A DNA stretch of 64,000 nucleotides from Cotesia glomerata (Eukaryota > Arthropoda > Insecta > Hymenoptera > Braconidae): positions 496,001 through 560,000 of the forward strand of contig NC_058159.1 of assembly GCF_020080835.1 (NCBI RefSeq), written 5' to 3'. The notes under the pieces were generated by a model that saw nothing but the letters and a program-made list of their open reading frames with translations, was not told the DNA's origin and ran no database searches. Made by a program: the position numbers and the translations under genes. Of this stretch, positions 1-12,104 are shown in pieces (positions within the stretch are counted from its first letter, which is position 1; each line of letters starts with the position of its first letter).

Positions 1-255
1 AATGAAGTATGACCAATCGTTTGTGATAAATGAGATGAGAATATAAAACCATCTGATAATGTTATGAGAAATGATTGAGTAGATTAAACTAATGTTAAAC
101 TATTTGCATTTATATGTAATATATTTTTCTTTAGGTTATAACTAAACATTTTCTATACTTTTAATTTGTAATCATTAAATGGCCGTACAGGAGTATTGAC
201 TCCATGGCAATGACACAATAAATAATATTAATAATAATTTTATTCAGATTCAAAG

Positions 256-312
256 TCACAGAAAAACGGCATGCGCAACTGTAAAATATGACATAGTCAT
301 TTGCATAATCTG

Positions 313-345
<33 letters not shown>

Positions 346-3300
346 TATTAATTAATAAGTTATCAGGTTACAAAAGTAACTGGAGAAGAAAATTAAATAA
401 TAATTTACTCCTGTAAAACTCTCGAATGATACTGTGAAAATTTTTCCGACTTTCAGGTGGATTGGTTGAGCAAATTCAAGCATAATTATGACCATTAATT
501 TTTGTAATTTCACTGGTAGTCTATACCATTGACTTTGACATCTAAAAAATATTAATACAATATTTATGTCTTAAGAATTAAACCTCCTAGCAATTAAGGA
601 TGGACGATGTTGGTAAAAAATTTTAATAAAAAAGAAAATGAAGGAAATTCAAATGCATGGCACACCATTTTATTATTCAGTTCTAGGAGAACAAAATTAT
701 CATAAAATTAAAACCTAAAATAAAAAATCTGTATCAACAGTTTATAATTATATTTTTCACCGACTATCGATGTTTCAATAACTTAGAAAATTTATCTAAA
801 AAAAGGTTACTTGAAACATCAATGTACATCGTCCATCCTCTGTTGCAAATAACCAAAGATATTAATCTATACGGTTAATTACGTCAAAGTATACAGAGAT
901 TCGGAGTAATCTATGAATTTTTGTCCGCAAATCGAAAGAAGAAAAGTATGGAAAAATACGGCAGCTGTACATAATCCGAAACGAATTAGTTCTGCTTTCT
1001 CGTCCATTCTTAAGAGACACTATTAATAATAAACAAACATTGACTTTATTCGGAACAAATTGTTTTTTTTTTATAGAAACTCAAAACTTACTTGTATACC
1101 TGCTAGACAGAGTGTTCCTACGGTAAGAATAAGTACTACTAAAGAAGTATTTGCAAAACAATCGTGGTATAATTCGATGTATCTGAAAAAATGTTTAAAT
1201 AAATTGTCTATTGATAAAATCTTAACCCTGCACTGATAGAAGGATTTATTTGTATTAAAAAATATTTGTTAATCGTTAACAAATCATTTATTAGAAGACC
1301 ATTTTTTAGTATCAAACAAATATTTCTTAGTATTTAAAATGATTTGTTTGTATTTAATAAATCAGATATTCATTTATTAAATATTAATAAATCTTTTTAA
1401 ATACTAAGAAATATGTGTTAAGGACTAAAAGTGGTCTCTAATAAATCATTTGTTAAATATTAACAAATATTTTTAACTATAAACAAATCCTTCTATCAGT
1501 GTGATGAGATATTGAGGAAATTCCACGCGAAATCAATTTGCATCAGAGTTGATAAAATTACCTCAAAATTGCTTTATGATCAGTGATATACTTGGTCAAA
1601 ATTTGAGAACCAGTTCTACATTTTTTATCATTAGATTCTTCAATGGTAGCAGTGATATTATTGAATCGATACCTAAAATCAAAATTTATGACTATATATG
1701 TAAGATAGATGAAATTTTTCGTATCGGTATAAAAAAAATTAGGAAAACGGTCGACCCTGAAGGCCATCCCTGTAACTTTCCGCTAATTCCATACTTAAGC
1801 GCTCAAAATTGCACTTAATATGTTTTTGAGCTCCTCGAGCCAATAATTTTCTGATTTTTGAAAATTTTCAATTTTCTTAGCGGGAAGTTAAAAATTTGAA
1901 TTTAAAAAAAAAATCTAGATTTCAAAAAAATTTCTGAGGCTTGTATAAAATATTTTTTTTTCTTCAGTATAACAAAATTTTATTCCAAATTAAATTGTTT
2001 TGAAAAAATTTTTATTTTTGTTCGAATGAATAAAATTTAAATTTTTTAAAAAACTTGAACTGAAAAAAAAATTTTATTTCTGAGTTATATACTTTTTTCA
2101 AGAAACTTGGCTACTACATATTGCCCCCTGATATTATTGGTGCTTTCAGTATTGAGGTCTTTAAAACCAAACTGTTTAATTATTTAATGGAGCAAGATAC
2201 TTAAACTAAGTTACTTATTGTCACTCTCGGTGTTATTATAAATAACATTGTTACTATTTTTGACTGTATAATTACAGATATCATATTAACCTATCTACCC
2301 TAGTTAAATCATATAAAAAATTAAATTTAAATCATATATTATAATTAATCATAAGCATTTTTATTGTTATCTTCATTATATTCTAATTCTTATATTATTG
2401 TATCCACTATTGCAAAAATTATTTTTATATACCTTGCCATTTGGCAACAACAGCCTTGGCATTATTAAATTAATAAATATAATATAATATAATAAAATAA
2501 ATAAATATTGCGGTAACAAATTGTCGCCAACAGTTGTAAATTCAGAAGTTTACAGTAAATTGTCGGTAAGTCGGTGGAAACATATATCTGACATTAAGTT
2601 ATTGGTCAGAAACTCAGACTATCAGTAGGGAAAACTACGTTCTACACGGAGAAAAATTAATTATACTACCTACTATACAAAAATAATAACTCCTACTATC
2701 TAAAATGGTAATAAAATTAATTAGTAACAAAATAATAGGTGGTATCATTGACAATTGTAATAGTTACTATTAATAATGGTAACGATTACTATCGAAAATA
2801 ATAATTGTAATTATTATAAATTATAACTGTAACCATCTCAGATTGTAAAAATTTTGAAAGAAAAAATAATATCAATTTAATTAAATCCTTTATTTACATC
2901 CATATTTTAGCTAATGTACATTTTTTTCTTTGAAATATTAAAATATTTTAAATTCCCTTCAAAATTTCTTTTTTGAAATTTTAATTTGAATTTTATTGAA
3001 AATTTTGATTTTTTTTGGAAATTCCAAATTCTTTTTGAAAAATTTGGCGTTGAAAATTGTTTTAGACAAATAAAAATTAATTTTTTTAATATTTTTTACT
3101 AGCTTAAGTAGTAGTTATTATTTTATTACTGATGGTAACTGCAACCATCAGGTTATATTAGGAATTACGATTTTGATAATAGTAGTAACTAATTAAAATA
3201 ATAAAAGTTATTATTACTGATTACCATGAGGATGGTAAATACTACAATTCAGATAGTTTACTTAATTATTTAAATAATATTTACTACTATCTAATTCAGT

Positions 3301-4253
3301 TAATAGATTTTAACATAACTAGATAATAAACTCTACTATAAAATTATCTCCGTGTACCTTAAATAAAAAAAATCAATACATACCCAACGATATACAACAT
3401 ATTACAGGCGTGTTGACAACTGCTTACAATTAACGAATCATAAGCACAAACGACAATTGTCGGGAATGGACTTATTATATACTCATAAATATGAATATAG
3501 GCCAAGTACTTTTCATCACGAATAAAATATTCAGTATAATATAGAACAATTCTCGGCCTCGACTCATTTAATGGATGAATCATGTCTAATATTTTCGGCA
3601 TTGCCGGAATAATGAATATAAATAATAATGCACTGCAGTAGAGAAAACCTAAAACAATATTTATTAAAAAACACTCATTAGCAAATTTAAATAAAAACTT
3701 TAAGTAAATTACAAGTTACAAATTATGATTAATAACTAACCAGTATATAATCGAATAATTTTGTTAGATTCGCTAGTTTCTCTCTTTAGTAGAATTAGTT
3801 CTTCTTCTGATAAATCATCAGATGTACTATCTTGTTGAATTTTTTTAAGTAATTCTTTTATCTAAAAAATAATTAAGCTTTTAAATCACTTAAATAATAG
3901 TCGAAGATTATTTACCTTGTCAAAATTCGATATAAAGCAACCGTAGTTAAAAACAATTACGGTGTGAATTCCGAAAAGTGGGACACCGTCACTAAGTTGG
4001 ATAAAACTATTTCTGACCATTATAAGATTTATAGCCTGCAGAGAAATTATTTTTATAATATACAGAAAAATAATTAACAAAAATTGTATCTGTTTACTTC
4101 GGGTATATAAAGAGTCAGGACACAGAAGAAAACTAGAGGACAAACCAGTGCTCTTATTCGAAAGGGTTGCGTAGGCCATACACCACAGACGTAAAGCGGA
4201 TATTTAAGAAATATCCAGTCCTTTGTATCGAAATAGTCCATTTTTAGACTCAT
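256..4253 (-). CDS. Insect odorant receptor (7tm_6), nine exons, 395 aa
   Basis: Ligand-gated ion-channel subunit of olfactory neurons, expected to pair with Orco. Exons in transcription order: 4098..4253, 3916..4035, 3741..3861, 3384..3648, 1562..1672, 1092..1182, 883..1019, 409..541, 256..309. All junctions are GT-AG and phases agree, giving 395 codons plus TGA. Family motifs are visible: the N-terminal LKYPLYVCGVWP; the long fourth exon with PLNESRPR, EYFIRDEKY and SCQHACNMLYIVG; the FGLCTAA and GQKFIDYSESLY stretch; QSQWYRLP; and the final exon with SYFTV near the C terminus. Length matches the family (about 380-420 aa). The start is the first Met ahead of the conserved N-terminal motif. 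An AATAAA lies just past the stop. Introns 4 and 5 carry mobile elements. No frame break was found, so it looks functional. The specific receptor subfamily cannot be assigned by eye. Confidence 0.9.
1231..1501. mobile_element. MITE with CACTGATAG termini, in odorant receptor intron 5
   Basis: The 271 bp segment begins CACTGATAGAAGGATTT and ends with the inverted AAATCCTTCTATCAGTG. The interior is made of inverted copies of AACAAATATTT-like words, so the whole element can fold on itself. A related shorter copy lies at 7992..8154. No coding capacity. Confidence 0.65.
2097..2512 (+). mobile_element. 3' tail remnant of a non-LTR retrotransposon
   Basis: On the plus strand, antisense to the receptor gene, one frame reads LPPDIIGAFSIEVFKTKLFN and continues YLMEQDT before a stop at about 2204. 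This LP..I....S...FK..L..YL ending is typical of reverse transcriptases of CR1/Jockey-like elements. About 260 bp of AT-rich 3' sequence follows, ending in an ATAATATAAT-type simple repeat near 2475..2512. Nothing of the upstream RT or endonuclease is recognisable, so this would be a 5'-truncated copy. Family assignment rests on the short C-terminal motif only. Confidence 0.4.
2643..3356. mobile_element. Non-autonomous inverted-repeat element, TACACGGAGA termini
   Basis: The left end TACACGGAGAAAAATTAATT and the inverted right end (TACACGGAGATAATTTTATA on the minus strand) bound 714 bp. The interior is rich in GGTAGTA, TAGTAGT and TAATAACT words on both strands. It lies in odorant receptor intron 4. 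No ORF of note. Confidence 0.55.
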
Positions 4254-4830
4254 GTCACCTGCAGTACCTTTGATATCTACGATACCTTTAGCATCAAAAG
4301 AAATAATATTTTGCGTGTACGCTTGCTGGTATAAAATAATTAAAAAATTAAGTATGCAAAAAGTCCGCTAAGTGAAAACTGGCGGAATAAAATATCAAAG
4401 TGAATATAGTTGATGATTTATTATAGAATCTTGTGTTATTGCTTTCAACCTTTTGAATATTAAATTTTCTCGTGTTATTGTTCGTAGAGCGCGTCAGTTA
4501 CATTCAAACTGTTATGGGTATAACTTCAGTTTAAATTTACGTCAGTCTTATATGGCGAAAATAATTTTTCAAGTTACGATATTCATTTATTTATTTTTTT
4601 TTTTTTTGTCAGCCTGTTATATTACACAATTGTTGTTAAAAATAAATAGTGAATTTTTTTAAGAACTTTTATTACTCAAGTAAGCCAACTTTTAGTAAAT
4701 TTTATAAAAATCTAACTATTGCAGCCGTCCTCATGGCGCAACTTTGAAAAAATTTAGTCGTTTTCTGACTCAGTTTGTCGAGCTGAGTCAGAAAATGTAT
4801 ATAGTTCAAAAGTTTATATATGTATGTATT

Positions 4831-4861
<31 letters not shown>

Positions 4862-5825
4862 GTATGTATTTATATATATATTTATACGATATAACGCGGC
4901 TTGTCAGCACGATAGCGTTTTCAATTTATAACCGATTCTTCTCAAACTCAACATGCTTTATCTATCGATCAAGACCAAGGTTAAGTTCGAAGATGAGCTT
5001 AATCGGGCGAGTAATTTGGAAATGACAGGATTTTGAAATTTTGAAAATCGTAAAAATTGATGTTTTTACTACTTCAACTTGATATAATTACTGATCGAGA
5101 CAAGATATAAAAATTCGGTAAAATGCATCGTAAAGCTCTTTTAATAAGCTTCAATTTCCACTACTCAGAAGTGGTAATAGCCTCAATATTACTCCTTTTA
5201 GAATTCGTTTAATGAAACAGTTTTACTGTTGCAGCCGTTTTAGAATTATTGTCTGTATCATAGCTTAATCATGATGTAAATTCAATAATTACGATAATAA
5301 TTAGTCTTTCGTGTAATGTTTTCAGGTAATTCGTCAGTAAATATGTCACAAATTAATTCTATATATTGTTTTCTTCAATTAAAATTTTATCCGGTTTCAA
5401 ACATCTGATTGATTTGCAAATTGTTGTTCCTAAGCAGTTATTTAAAATTTGGTCATTTATAATTCAAATTTTATAATCTTTGCAATTCTTTGAGAAACTT
5501 TTTCTTCAAAAGTTAATTTTTTTTCCAAAATTTGTTCTAAATACTTTTAAATTTATTATTGAATTTTGTTTATAATTCATAAATTAAGTTATACATTATT
5601 AGTGTTATTATATTATTTTATTAAAAATCAATTTTCTTTATTTGAAAAATCTACTTCCATTTCGGCTGCCGAATGGCCTTTTTATCTTTTACAATTAATT
5701 AATTATTTTGTAATTCTAAATAGGAAAATTTGAAACTTTCACCGGTAATTTCACGGTGTAAATAAACAACTGATATTTAAATATTGAAAAATATTCGATT
5801 GTTTGTAATGCAAAAACTGTGGTTG
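4254..5825. other. Intergenic, repeat-derived and AT-rich
   Basis: Between the odorant receptor start and the first cysteine-rich gene. It holds a perfect 13-bp hairpin (4761..4795), a TATATG/TATTTA simple repeat (about 4814..4886) and moderately GC-richer sequence up to about 5040 that looks like an old interspersed repeat. I see no splice-consistent coding exon; the 60-90 codon open frames here resemble no family. Confidence 0.5.
4761..4795. repeat. Perfect inverted repeat, 13-bp arms, 9-nt loop
   Basis: TTTTCTGACTCAG at 4761..4773 is followed by loop TTTGTCGAG and the exact inverse CTGAGTCAGAAAA at 4783..4795. It sits at the edge of a GC-richer interspersed-repeat-like stretch. Function unknown. 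Confidence 0.6.
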
Positions 5826-8586
5826 TTAATCGCCAAAAGGTGGATGCTTCGTCACATCACATTCGCTGTCAGGTAAACGTTGACAAGTTGGAACTGGGCC
5901 GACTTCACAGACGCATTTGACGCAAACGGAACTGTAATCTGTTGACTGAATGAGTTCATCTCCGTAGTCCATTGTTAAATCACCAAATTTACAAGTTATA
6001 TCTGAAATTAAAACCAATTTGAAAAGTTAATAGTTTTATTATTTAATAAATCAAAGATAGTTAATATTATAAGCCAGCTACCCGATCCAAATTGTTGTTA
6101 AAGAATGACTAATTTTTCATTATTAATTGTTCACCATAATATTTTATCGGTATGAAGTCTCAATACCATAAGAGAAAATTTTACGTGACGATAACAATTA
6201 AAATTTGTTTAGACAATTATTATTAGAGAAAGATGTAATTTTTTACTCAGTGTAACTTTTTTCAGTGACTGAAAAAATAATTCGGACAGCCCAGACCAGG
6301 ATTCGAACCTGGATCTTTTGGTTACGCGCCAAATGCTCTACCAGTTAAACTATCCGAGACCTATCCGTAAAAATTTAATATTTATAACTTACCCATTTCT
6401 GTATTTTCAGGATCTTCTAGAGTCTTCAGTCGTTTAATAACTGAATCACGTTTATTTTCTTGAGAAAAAATCAACATAATTATAATAGACGGCTTAATTA
6501 ATTAAAAGTTTAATAATTTCTTAAATACTTACGGCATCTGTAAGCAAAACTGCAGGAACTTTGTGGTGATTCAGAATTATAATAAACAGGTACACAATCA
6601 TTATGAATTTCATATGCATGATACAATTCCGCTCCACATACATTTGTTGCTATTTTGCAGAAAGGCTCAATATTTTCTCCTGTGTATAAATAAATATGTG
6701 TATTATTTTGTAAATTGATTAAAGACAACTATAATTTACTCGAAATATTTTTACTAATTATAAAAACATTTAAAATCTAATTTTTATTACAAAAAAAAAA
6801 ATTATTTCAATATTTTTTTTATGATGATTAATAATATTTTTAACCAGAAAACTATTGCGAAATCATTTCATAGATATTAAATTTATTTATAAGTCTTCGG
6901 AGAAAAAACTAATGGCTAAATATTTTTTTCTTAGTATGTTTATAAAAAATAATAAATATTACATTGAATTATCATATTACTTTGCTCAATGTTAATATTT
7001 ATTTGTCAATATTTAGCTACTCTGAATTTAAAAAAATTATTACTTCCTTACCAGTGTAGCCAGAAGCACAATAACAATTTTTATTAGGTTCTGCAGTTGG
7101 CTTGAAGTATTCTCCACCTTTATAAATTTTGCCATCGACTTCACACGTGGGTATATCTTCCGGTTTTTCGACTGAGAAAAAAATCATTCCATTTATAAAG
7201 ACGTTTTTTTATTCAACAAACAAATTTGTTCCAAAAAATTATTTTAAAAAAAATTGTATTTTTAATTTTTAAGTCAATTTTTTTTCTCATTTTTTTGTTT
7301 AACAAATTCTTAGAATTTATCTGAAAAATCTAAGAAAAAAATTTTATAAATACGAATAATAGTTCTTAAAAAGACTTAGACAGAAAAAAAAATTAATTAA
7401 CTTGAATCAAGAAAATAATTTTTAAAAACTTTATTTTCTTGATTTTAGTAGAAAAATTCTCAAATTAAGAAATTTCTATTGGTTCAAGTAAATTTTACTT
7501 GTTTCAAGAATTAAATCAGAGAAACTTTTAATTTGACCTAAAAAATTAGAAATTTTGAACTCTTTCAGAAGAGTTATACAAAGTTAATAAAAAATTTTGC
7601 AGTTACAAAAGTGTTATTTATAGTATTTTTAATTAATAATACCTTCTGTAGAAAATTACACGACTTACAGAACTAATTTGAGACAAATTATGAGAATATT
7701 TTTAGTAAATTCAGACAGAAGAATAGATAAATTTCTATAAAATCTACCTAACAAAGTACTTACGGCAAATTACTCCATTGGAACAACAATCCAAAGCACT
7801 TTGACGTGCATAACATCCCGGAGATATATTTTCTTCTTCAGGACAATCTACAGCAGCACAACTAAATTGTGCTCTAAAAAAATTACGTATTATTATCTTA
7901 ACATTTTATTTCAGTAAAAATATTATTTATAATTATCTATATTAAAATTAATATGTACTTAATTATGATGGTCCTTAGGGAGCACTTGCTCTACTCTGAT
8001 AGAAGAATTTCTTAGTATTTAAGAAATCATTTCTTAAACATCACTTCTTAGTAATATTTAATAATATTAATAATATTTAAGAAATATCTTTTAAATACGA
8101 TGAAATGATGTTTAAGAAATGATTTCTTAAATCCTAAGAAATCCTTCTCCCAGTTTAGGATCAAAATTTAATAAATAAATAAAAACAATTTGAGGTAATT
8201 ACACTCCACGAGTTTTCTGGCATGAACAACCAATATCACAAGGACTAGCGTCTTCTTCTCTGAGTGAATCCCCGATTTTATATTCATGGCCATTAACCAT
8301 ACACGTCTCTTTAGATCTTTCTTTCAAGTGATCACAGTCGAACTTGTAAGGACAACAACTGTCTGGAGTTTTGTAAACTGGCTTACACTTGACATCTTCG
8401 TAGTACTTCAGAGGTCCCGGACATTTTGACGCATCACATTCTTCATCTAAAAACGAATAATTATAACTATTTAATTTTATTTTTGCTCAGTTATTATTTT
8501 TCAAGACAAAACTTACCGGCTATTATGCTGAGAATAGTTAAAGACAAACACAAGATACCAAAAAAGAAACTCCGCGTCAATGCCAT
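5826..8586 (-). CDS. Secreted cysteine-rich protein A (VWC-like modules), 310 aa
   Basis: First of three tandem paralogues. Exons in order: 8517..8586, 8203..8446, 7764..7873, 7052..7171, 6533..6679, 6393..6458, 5826..6001. Phases are consistent and total 311 codons including TAA. The N terminus is a signal peptide (MALTRSFFFG, then a Leu/Ile-rich core). The mature protein has 30 cysteines: ten in the exon 2 module (C...CPGP...CCPYKFDC...C.IGC.C), six in exon 3, three in exon 4 (CEVDGKIY...CYC), five in exon 5 and six in exon 7 (CVKCVCEVGPVPTC). Spacing resembles von Willebrand C / kielin-chordin-like modules, so disulphide-rich extracellular binding is likely; that is inference. A tRNA-like sequence sits in intron 6 and a MITE in intron 2. 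I do not recognise a specific named protein. Confidence 0.88.
6288..6359 (-). tRNA. tRNA-like sequence, atypical anticodon loop, possible tRNA pseudogene or SINE head
   Basis: The minus strand gives a 72-nt cloverleaf with a perfect T arm (CCAGG TTCGAAT CCTGG), good A- and B-box matches, and an anticodon stem TTTGG/CCAAA closing loop CGCGTAA. Reading the loop conventionally gives anticodon CGT (Thr), but position 33 is G instead of the near-universal T and the first acceptor pair is T:C. It therefore looks like a degenerate tRNA or a tRNA-derived repeat head. It lies within intron 6 of cysteine-rich gene A. Confidence 0.45.
7992..8154. mobile_element. Short MITE related to the copy at 1231..1501
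   Basis: Begins ACTCTGATAGAAGAATTTCT and ends AAGAAATCCTTCTCCCAG. The inside is nested inverted copies of TTTAAGAAATCATTTCTT. It occupies half of intron 2 of cysteine-rich gene A. Confidence 0.5.
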
Positions 8587-9508
8587 CGCTAAACGAGTAT
8601 TGTGAATTAATGCTCCGTCTTGATTTTTTATATAACGCAGATGAATGTAAATATTAATATATAAACATACTTAGTCGTTAATGTGTTGGATACTTGATTT
8701 GTATGTCTGTAAGGATACATTAGTACAATAGTATACGTGCATGAAATAAAAATTTATAGATTTGTATCTTCTTTTTTAATAACTTGAGGTCATCACGTTA
8801 AACTTTACATCTGATAGAATTTTTTTAGCTTCGCGATACTAAAAATTTTTTTTAATTATATTAACTATTTTTTTAAGGAAATTTACTTACATATTTGTCT
8901 TATTTCGAAGAAAAATATTAAAAAATAATTTTATATTAATACTTTAAGCGTAAATATGAAAATAATAGTAAGTATAAATTTTCCTAACAATTTGCTAGAA
9001 TATTTTTTCTAATTTATAGATAATATAATCAGTTGTTTTATAATTACTTTTTTCCACGGTTGTTTTATCGTCTGACCTATAAATATGTCAGCCAATACAT
9101 TATTCTAGTTTGCGCGTAGAACAACAAACTTGGCTTAAAAAAATTATCTTTTAATAGAAGAAGATTAAATTATTTTTCAGAAAATAAATTCAAATACATC
9201 ATAAATTTTTTATTAAATTTAGTTAAAAAATAATTAATTATTTTTCTACAGAAAAAAAAAAAAAAAAAAAAAAATTTAGAAAATAATTGTTACAATAAAT
9301 AAATTGACAATTTTTACTTTTTTTTTTTGTAAAATTTTTTATTAAATTTAACTTTTTTAATTTCTAATACACTGTTTAACAAACAATTTGTATTATTACA
9401 AACATGTAGTTGCCAATAACGTTAAATTCTTATCATTTGACCTTATTTGTGTAACGTAGTACATTAAATAGATATTTACTATCAATATGCCATACAATAA
9501 GTCTAGTC
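8587..9508. other. Intergenic spacer between cysteine-rich genes A and B
   Basis: Very AT-rich with A and T homopolymers (for example 9250..9280). The first 150 bases upstream of gene A would hold its promoter, but no clear TATA or initiator can be fixed. No additional coding exon was found. Confidence 0.4.
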
Positions 9509-11118
9509 TCAACATCGCATATTTGGTGAATACAAACAAGTTACCGTAGGCCCTACGTCGCACACACATTTCATACATACTGAAGAGCCTGTAGGTTGCC
9601 TGATTTCGTCCCCGTAATTCAGTACCAAGTTACCAAACTTACAGGTTTTATCTGCGGAAAAAAAAAGATGAATGTTTATTCTCAAAAATAAAAACCATTA
9701 TAATTATTAAATTTTTTTTTTTTTAATATTTACCTGGATCAGAAACTTCTGAATTTTTTTTAATGATTGTATCTTTTTCATCTTCTATAAATAATTTTTA
9801 ATTAAAAAAAAAATACACTCAAAATTTGTTACAATAAAAATGAACAGTGGTAAAATAATATGATAAAAAAAAAATAACTTAAATCAAGACGAAAAAATTT
9901 TTAAGTTGATTTTTTGGAAGAATATATTCTACAAAAAATTAGGAATTAAAAATTATCAACTTAAATTCAATAAAAAAATGATTAAAAAATTTTTTTCTGC
10001 CGAGGAAAAAATAAAAATTAAGTTTAAAAATTTTTCTACTCAAATCAAAATTGTTTTTTTGATTAAAATTAATTTTTTTTCTGTATATCAATTGTTAATT
10101 ACACTTACGGCATTTATAGTCAATGGGACATTCAGTATGTAACACTTCAGGATTGTAATGATCAAGAGGATTGTAGTAAACCGGACTGCAATTGCTGATA
10201 ATTTGATGAGCGTATTGAAGCTCAGTCCGACAAATATCTACAGGAGTTATGCAGAAAGGTTCGACATTTTCTCCTAATTAACCAAAAATTTTATAAATAA
10301 ATAATTAGTATCTTAGCAATTGATGTATTAATTGTCTATATAGGCGCACCTATGTATCCTGGACCACAGTAGCAAATCTTATGGGGTTCAGAAGCTGGTC
10401 TGAAATATTCCGCGTCTTTATAAATTTTACCGTCTACTTCACAGGTCGGTATGTCTTCGGCTTTTTCAGCTGCAAAATATCTTAACTTTTTTAAAAATAT
10501 ACTTTTAGAGGAAGAAAATACTTACGGCAAACTTCTTCGCCAGGACAACATCGACTTGCTTGGCGACGACGATAGCAATTGGAGTTTTTTGAAGGTCCGG
10601 TGAAGCAATCTACTATTGCGCAAGTAAAAGTCGCTCTAATTAAAGAAGAAATAAAGTTTTAGAAAAAAAGCTTTAGAAAAAAAGAAGAAATAAAATTACT
10701 GAGGTAAGAAATAAAGGTAATTAATTATTTTTACTTACATGGCTCTTCGGTCTGAACAGAAACATGATTTACTGCAAGGATTTGCGTCTTCACTTCTCAA
10801 ACGATCTCTGATTTCATATTCATGGTTATTTACGTAACATTTTTTGGGAGATCTTGCTTGCAAATGATCGCAATTATACTTGTAAGGACAACAATCTTCG
10901 GGTGAGTTATAAACTGGTGTACATTTTATATCTTCGTAATATTTTATTGGTCCTGGACACTTTGATTTGTCACAATCTATTTAAATAAATTAATATTAAT
11001 ATTAATTATAATGGTAATGAAAATTATTCAATAAAAATTTTATTTTACCTTCAGCAGCTAAAATCTCTAATATAAGTAACGAAAAGAAGGAAGTAAATAA
11101 AGTACGTGTTAATGCCAT
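9509..11118 (-). CDS. Secreted cysteine-rich protein B (VWC-like modules), 298 aa
   Basis: Second tandem paralogue. Exons in order: 11049..11118, 10739..10976, 10526..10635, 10350..10469, 10109..10273, 9734..9784, 9509..9651, with the same phases as its neighbours and 299 codons including TGA. The signal peptide MALTRTLFTSFFSLL is almost that of gene A, and exons 1, 3 and 4 have exactly the same lengths as in A (70, 110 and 120 nt). All 30 cysteines align with A and C. The tail differs: A and C end with ten or so residues containing ITKHPPF or VTKHPPF after the last cysteine, while B stops immediately after its last cysteine (CLYSPNMRC). B also has the shortest introns of the three (longest about 320 bp). 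Likely extracellular; specific role unknown. Confidence 0.88.
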
Positions 11119-12100
11119 GATTATTTGTGAATTAATAGAAGAAATCTCAGTTGTTTTTTTTATCATATAATAACTTGCGCAATTATATTATGGGCTAAGA
11201 CGTTGTTATCTGTAAAAATATTTTTTCTGAATGTTATCGTTTTGCAAATACAATTATATAAAAATGTTGTTTAAAATTCAAAAATAGATTGATAAGTTAA
11301 TTTTATTCAAGAGCTAATTTATTAAACTAAGAATATTGTGAAGAGTTTCATAATTTTGAATCAAATAAAAAAAATCTTAAATCTTAAATTAAATTAAATT
11401 AAAAATTAAGTTTAAGAATTTTTTCACTTGTTTGAAGATAATTAAACTCTTCAAAGTGATTTTTTTCGTTAAAGAATTTTTTTATCTTAAATCAAGTTAA
11501 TTTTTTTATTAGAGTATAAAAATATGCCATGATTTTATTTTATGTCATTAATTTTTTAATTAATAAATCGTAGGAAGAAAAATTTATTGAAAAAATAATT
11601 TAGAAGTTTTAAAAAATTCTAAATGCAATTTTTTTTTAATGAAATTTTATGTAAAAAATTATTTAATTTAGGGTAATTAATAAATTTTACATTTAAAATA
11701 TTTGATGTGTTTAAGTATTCGGCCCTAGTGTGTTAGACTAATAGACCGGGAACTTCCGAGTTTTAATTTATGGAGAATAATAGGTTTGTTTGAATAATTG
11801 ATGTAGTTGGATAATTTTAATACATATATTGTTTAAATCCAAAATTATTATCATTAGTTAATTTACAATAATTACAATTATTACCCAGTGATTGAAGTTA
11901 ACCTTTTCTTTCATATAACTATTTTACAATATTACTAAATTGACAAATATTAATAATTTAAAATATACCTGATAAAAATTGATGAACCTTGTTGATTTAA
12001 TTTGTTTTAGTTGGTTTCATTTTACGATTTTACTTTACCTTTACAAATGTTTTACTTTCTATACAATAGATTTACCCGTGGTCTATTGAGACTTATTTAA
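11119..12100. other. Intergenic AT-rich DNA upstream of gene B
   Basis: No coding exon found. A short GC-richer island at about 11720..11765 (containing GGCCCTAGTG and ACCGGGAACTTCC) stands out but matches nothing I recognise. Confidence 0.35.
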
Positions 12101-12104
12101 ACTA

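Noticed and set aside
3359..3601. Stand-alone 80-aa gene
   Set aside because: It is the fourth exon (3384..3648) of the odorant receptor, with in-phase exons on both sides.
4453..5025. 69- and 93-codon plus-strand frames
   Set aside because: They cross T-runs and a TATATG simple repeat; composition is Tyr/Ile filler without a domain.
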